8,147 bases of DNA, from contig JAFCGF010000066.1 in the NCBI GenBank assembly GCA_017608295.1, forward strand, positions 1 through 8,147, in the 5' to 3' direction. A program made the position numbers and the translations under genes. The first letter of the stretch is position 1, and each line of letters begins with the position of its first letter. This document shows positions 6,245 to 8,147 of the stretch, in pieces. This DNA comes from Candidatus Woesearchaeota archaeon. Lineage in GTDB: Archaea > Nanoarchaeota > Nanoarchaeia > Woesearchaeales > JAGVZT01. The notes below the pieces were generated by a model, which saw only the letters and a list, made by a program, of their open reading frames with translations, was not told where the DNA came from and ran no database searches.

Positions 6245-6284
6245 AGGCGTTTTTGGTTAATATTCATTCAAAAAGTCATAATTT

Positions 6285-6302
6285 ATCACATTATAATATG
6301 AT
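6285..6302. promoter_or_regulatory. hip operator O2
   Basis: ATCACATTATAATATGAT differs from O1 at one position only. It lies just upstream of the candidate -33 element of the hip promoter, centred 61 bp from both O1 and O3. Confidence 0.7.
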
Positions 6303-6307
6303 TATCC

Positions 6308-6338
6308 TTGTTTTTTCATACTATTCATACTATTTTTA
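6308..6338 (+). promoter_or_regulatory. Candidate hipBST promoter
   Basis: TTG (6308-6310) and TATTTTTA (6331-6338) are separated by 20 bases. They approximate the Bacteroidota TTTG / TAnnTTTG pair, with one mismatch in the downstream box. The promoter would sit between O2 and O3 and give a very short leader before the hipB ATG. Bound repressor at O2 and O3 would flank it. Confidence 0.35.
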
Positions 6339-6345
6339 CTGAAAA

Positions 6346-6363
6346 ATCACACTATAATGTTAC
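6346..6363. promoter_or_regulatory. hip operator O3, overlapping the hipB start codon
   Basis: ATCACACTATAATGTTAC matches O1 at 15 of 18 positions. The ATG of hipB is inside it, so bound HipB would block transcription at or next to the initiation site. It is the weakest of the three copies, probably because it also has to encode the first codons. Confidence 0.6.
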
Positions 6364-6569
6364 TTATTGAGATAGGTCAAGCAATAAAAGAGCGTAGGAA
6401 AAACCTGCAAATCACACAATCGGACCTGGCTGAGATGGCAGGAATAAGTACAAATACACTATACAAAATTGAAAAAGGACAGGCGAATCCAACAGTAAAA
6501 GTTTTGAATAAGTTAGTGACTGTGTTAGGAATGGACCTGAAGATTGAAGTAAAACGATTAAATCCTTAA
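6357..6569 (+). CDS. hipB: HipB-like XRE-family repressor/antitoxin component
   Basis: This 70-residue protein is essentially one HTH_3 (XRE) domain. GQAIKERRKNLQITQSDLAE (7-26) carries the first helices, MAGISTNTLYKIEKG the turn and recognition helix, and QANPTVKVLNKLVTVLGM the last helices. A short beta-type tail, DLKIEVKRLN, resembles the HipB dimerising strand. It is a little shorter than E. coli HipB (88 aa). It should dimerise, bind the palindromes O1-O3 and repress its own operon. In tripartite HipBST systems HipB is mainly the DNA-binding component and HipS is the main antitoxin. The ATG lies within O3, and its stop codon is three bases before hipS. No other start fits the domain. Confidence 0.88.
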   Translation: MLLIEIGQAIKERRKNLQITQSDLAEMAGISTNTLYKIEKGQANPTVKVLNKLVTVLGMDLKIEVKRLNP

Positions 6570-6572
6570 TGA

Positions 6573-6899
6573 ATGCGCAAAGCATTGGTTTATTATAATG
6601 GTCAGTTAGCTGGTTCATTGATACAAAATAGCCCTGGAGACTATGAATTCAGATATGATGATACCTGGTTTCTAAACACCAACTTGCCAGCTGTAAGTCT
6701 TACTCTACCAAAGACACAGCAGGTGTATAAATCAAATCATCTATTTCCTTTCTTCTTCAATATGCTATCAGAAGGGGTTAATAAGCAACTTCAATGCAGA
6801 CAACTGAATATAGATGAAAGTGATTATTTCGGATTATTACTTGCCACTGCTTCAACTGAAACCATTGGAGCAGTAACAATTAAGCCAGAAAAAGAATGA
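6573..6899 (+). CDS. hipS: HipS-like antitoxin (stand-alone HipA N-subdomain 1)
   Basis: This 108-residue protein corresponds to the N-terminal subdomain found at the front of full-length HipA kinases. The start RKALVYYNGQLAGSL (2-16), then YEFRYDDTWF (about 24-33), LPAVSLTLP (38-46), FPFFFNMLSEGVNKQL (58-73), and DYFGLLLATASTETIGAV (84-101) follow the usual order of that domain. It has no kinase motifs. In E. coli O127 HipBST the equivalent protein HipS binds the kinase HipT and neutralises it; the same role here is inferred from gene order and domain content. It starts three bases after hipB and its stop overlaps the hipT start in ATGA, so translation is probably coupled to keep the two proteins balanced. 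A HipA split by frameshift is unlikely, because both parts have proper starts and stops. Confidence 0.85.
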   Translation: MRKALVYYNGQLAGSLIQNSPGDYEFRYDDTWFLNTNLPAVSLTLPKTQQVYKSNHLFPFFFNMLSEGVNKQLQCRQLNIDESDYFGLLLATASTETIGAVTIKPEKE

Positions 6900-7900
6900 G
6901 TGTTCCTGAGATAAAATATTGTCCGGGGACATTAGCTGAAGGATTTGGTTCATACAGTAAAACCTGTCTTAATAAAGTATTTAATGGCAAAACAGTTAGT
7001 CATATATTGCCCTATACATCCCCACAAATCAGTGAAGATGATGCTGAGAAATTCATAGATAACCGTAAACGTATTTCCATCTCAGGTGTACAGGAAAAAC
7101 TTTCCATCATCATGGATAAGAATAAACTACGGTTGACTGATGAAGGAGAACAGGGTAATTATATCTTAAAACCGATACCTAGAGATCTGAAAAAGGTAGA
7201 CCAGGTACCGGCCAATGAACATTTGACAATGCAAATTGCCCATCAGGTTTATGGAATTAATACAGCTGAAAATGCGATGATCTTCTTTCAGGATGGTAGT
7301 CCTGCCTATATCACTAAAAGATTTGATATAAAGGATGACAGCACCAAATGGGGAAAAGAAGATTTTGCCTCCCTGTCCGGCAAAACAGTAGAAAATGCTG
7401 GCCCGGATTTTAAATACAAATACAGCTATGAGGAACTTGCAGAATTGGTGAAACGTTTTGTTCCTGCATATATGATTGAAATTGAAAAACTTACTTCGTT
7501 AATTGCATTTAACTACCTGTTTTCTAATGGTGATGCTCATTTGAAAAATTTCTCAATCATTGAGACTCCTGGTGGTGATTATATGTTAAGTTCTGGATAT
7601 GACCTTATAAATACTCGCATTCATGTTGATGATTCGGATTTCGCATTGGAGGGTGGATTATTTAATGATGATTTTAAATCGGATGTAATGAAAAAGAGCG
7701 GACATGTGGGGCTTGAAGATTTCCATGAATACGCAAACAGAATAGGAATAAAAGATATTAGAAGAGATAAATTACTCGAACCATTCCTGAATAAACAACC
7801 AATGATTGAAGAGTTAGTCCAGAGATCTTTTTTAGATGACCAAACGAAAAGAGCTTATCTTCTTCATTATCAAACCAGGAGAAATCGTTTGAATTCCTAG
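6896..7900 (+). CDS. hipT: HipT-like serine/threonine kinase toxin
   Basis: This 334-residue HipA-family kinase lacks the N-terminal subdomain, which is supplied by hipS. The Gly-rich loop reads RISISGVQEKLS (59-70) with S61 and S63 in a Ser-Ile-Ser arrangement like the autophosphorylated SxS motif of E. coli O127 HipT. K92 in YILKPIP is the likely ATP-binding lysine. NEHLTMQIAHQVYGI (107-121) and YITKRFD (138-144) are conserved. SNGDAHLKNFSI (210-221) carries catalytic D213, and GYDLINT has metal-binding D236; their 23-residue spacing equals that of D309 and D332 in E. coli HipA. The kinase therefore looks active. HipA and HipT proteins stop growth by phosphorylating an aminoacyl-tRNA synthetase (GltX for HipA, TrpS for O127 HipT); the target here is unknown. 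ATG overlaps the hipS stop by four bases. Confidence 0.9.
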   Translation: MSVPEIKYCPGTLAEGFGSYSKTCLNKVFNGKTVSHILPYTSPQISEDDAEKFIDNRKRISISGVQEKLSIIMDKNKLRLTDEGEQGNYILKPIPRDLKKVDQVPANEHLTMQIAHQVYGINTAENAMIFFQDGSPAYITKRFDIKDDSTKWGKEDFASLSGKTVENAGPDFKYKYSYEELAELVKRFVPAYMIEIEKLTSLIAFNYLFSNGDAHLKNFSIIETPGGDYMLSSGYDLINTRIHVDDSDFALEGGLFNDDFKSDVMKKSGHVGLEDFHEYANRIGIKDIRRDKLLEPFLNKQPMIEELVQRSFLDDQTKRAYLLHYQTRRNRLNS

Positions 7901-7912
7901 TGTTATGCCAAC

Positions 7913-8014
7913 CTTATTTCTATGCAGGAGTCGTTAAATGAGATGCTGAACTTAGCAAAGCGATCTCACGACCGCAGGGAGTAAATACCTGCAGGCAGGA
8001 GTTCAGCATGACGA
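7913..8014. repeat. Interspersed inverted-repeat unit downstream of hipT
   Basis: ATGCTGAAC (7943-7951) and GTTCAGCAT (8001-8009) are exact inverses, flanked by TCGT (7931-7934) and ACGA (8011-8014). A second stem, TGAGAT/ATCTCA (7939-7944, 7963-7968), lies at the left. The phrases TATGCAGGAGTCGTTAAATG and TTCAGCATGACG are familiar to me as recurring intergenic repeats in Bacteroidota genomes. It may act as a weak terminator between hipT and the next gene. There is no T-run. Confidence 0.5.
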
Positions 8015-8048
8015 TACTTACATTATTGTTTGATATTAGATATACTAT

Positions 8049-8147
8049 ATGAAATACAAAGTCCTTGTTGACGATAACTACCACTACATGGATGAGTCTG
8101 AGCGTTATGAGCTTGGAGAATTTGATAGGTTGGAAGAAGCTATTGCA
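8049..8147 (+). CDS. Start of a small conserved hypothetical gene, cut by the window edge
   Basis: An ATG opens a frame of 33 codons that runs off the end. It begins MKYKVLVDDNYHYMDESERY and continues with ELGEFDRLEEAIA. It is acidic with a beta strand followed by helix, and the DDNxHYMDExERYxLGEFD pattern resembles a family of roughly 100-residue uncharacterised bacterial proteins. No function is known to me. It is about 150 bases after hipT with a repeat between, so operon membership is doubtful. TTTG at 8030-8033 and an AT-rich stretch just before the ATG could belong to its own promoter. Confidence 0.65.
   Translation, partial: MKYKVLVDDNYHYMDESERYELGEFDRLEEAIA

Noticed and set aside
6412..6618. 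68-codon minus-strand ORF opposite hipB
   Set aside because: It is antisense to a well-supported HTH gene and has no recognisable content.
6573..7900. hipS and hipT as one HipA gene broken by a frameshift
   Set aside because: Each has its own ATG, the ATGA overlap is typical of coupled genes, and the split falls at the known HipBST domain boundary.
1..8147. CRISPR array, rRNA or replication origin
   Set aside because: No regularly spaced direct repeats, no rRNA-like sequence, and no iteron or DnaA-box cluster seen; the three hip palindromes are operators, not CRISPR repeats.

Overview
The window looks like accessory chromosomal DNA from a member of the Bacteroidota. The AT-rich composition, TAnnTTTG-type promoter boxes, mostly absent Shine-Dalgarno sequences and interspersed repeats typical of that phylum all point this way. 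No taxonomic marker protein is present, so genus and family stay open.

Layout. A tRNA-Met(CAT) on the minus strand (2-75) with a good Bacteroidota promoter box opens the window. Positions 160-760 hold no credible gene. They contain a strong inverted-repeat structure (221-306), a ~159-bp element with 12-bp terminal inverted repeats that looks like an internally deleted IS21-like remnant (369-527), and a symmetric promoter region (579-650). A stand-alone DEDDh 3'-5' exonuclease follows (763-1332, +). Positions 1333-1880 hold degenerate repeats and hairpins only.

Next is a minus-strand block, read right to left: a two-helix membrane protein with a GAF-like soluble domain (3455-4141), then a CaCA-family sodium/calcium-type antiporter (2232-3422), probably in one operon. 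The antiporter's natural N-terminus extends past the nearest usable TTG, and its expected start codon reads ATT. Behind it lie a fragment of an AbiEi-type antitoxin gene (2077-2247) and an unrecognised 75-codon ORF (1881-2108).

The right half is plus-strand. A long GT-B family 4 glycosyltransferase (4589-6220) is followed by a complete three-gene HipBST-type toxin-antitoxin operon: hipB (HTH repressor), hipS (stand-alone HipA N-subdomain 1) and hipT (kinase core with a Ser-Ile-Ser motif). The last two overlap by four bases. Three copies of an 18-bp palindrome, centred exactly 61 bp apart, run from the glycosyltransferase stop codon to the hipB start codon. They form a convincing autoregulatory operator array. 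A Bacteroidota-type interspersed inverted repeat and the first 33 codons of another small gene close the window.

The most distinctive system is the split hip operon with its evenly phased triple operator. The ATT start of the antiporter and the buried AbiEi fragment are the next most interesting points.
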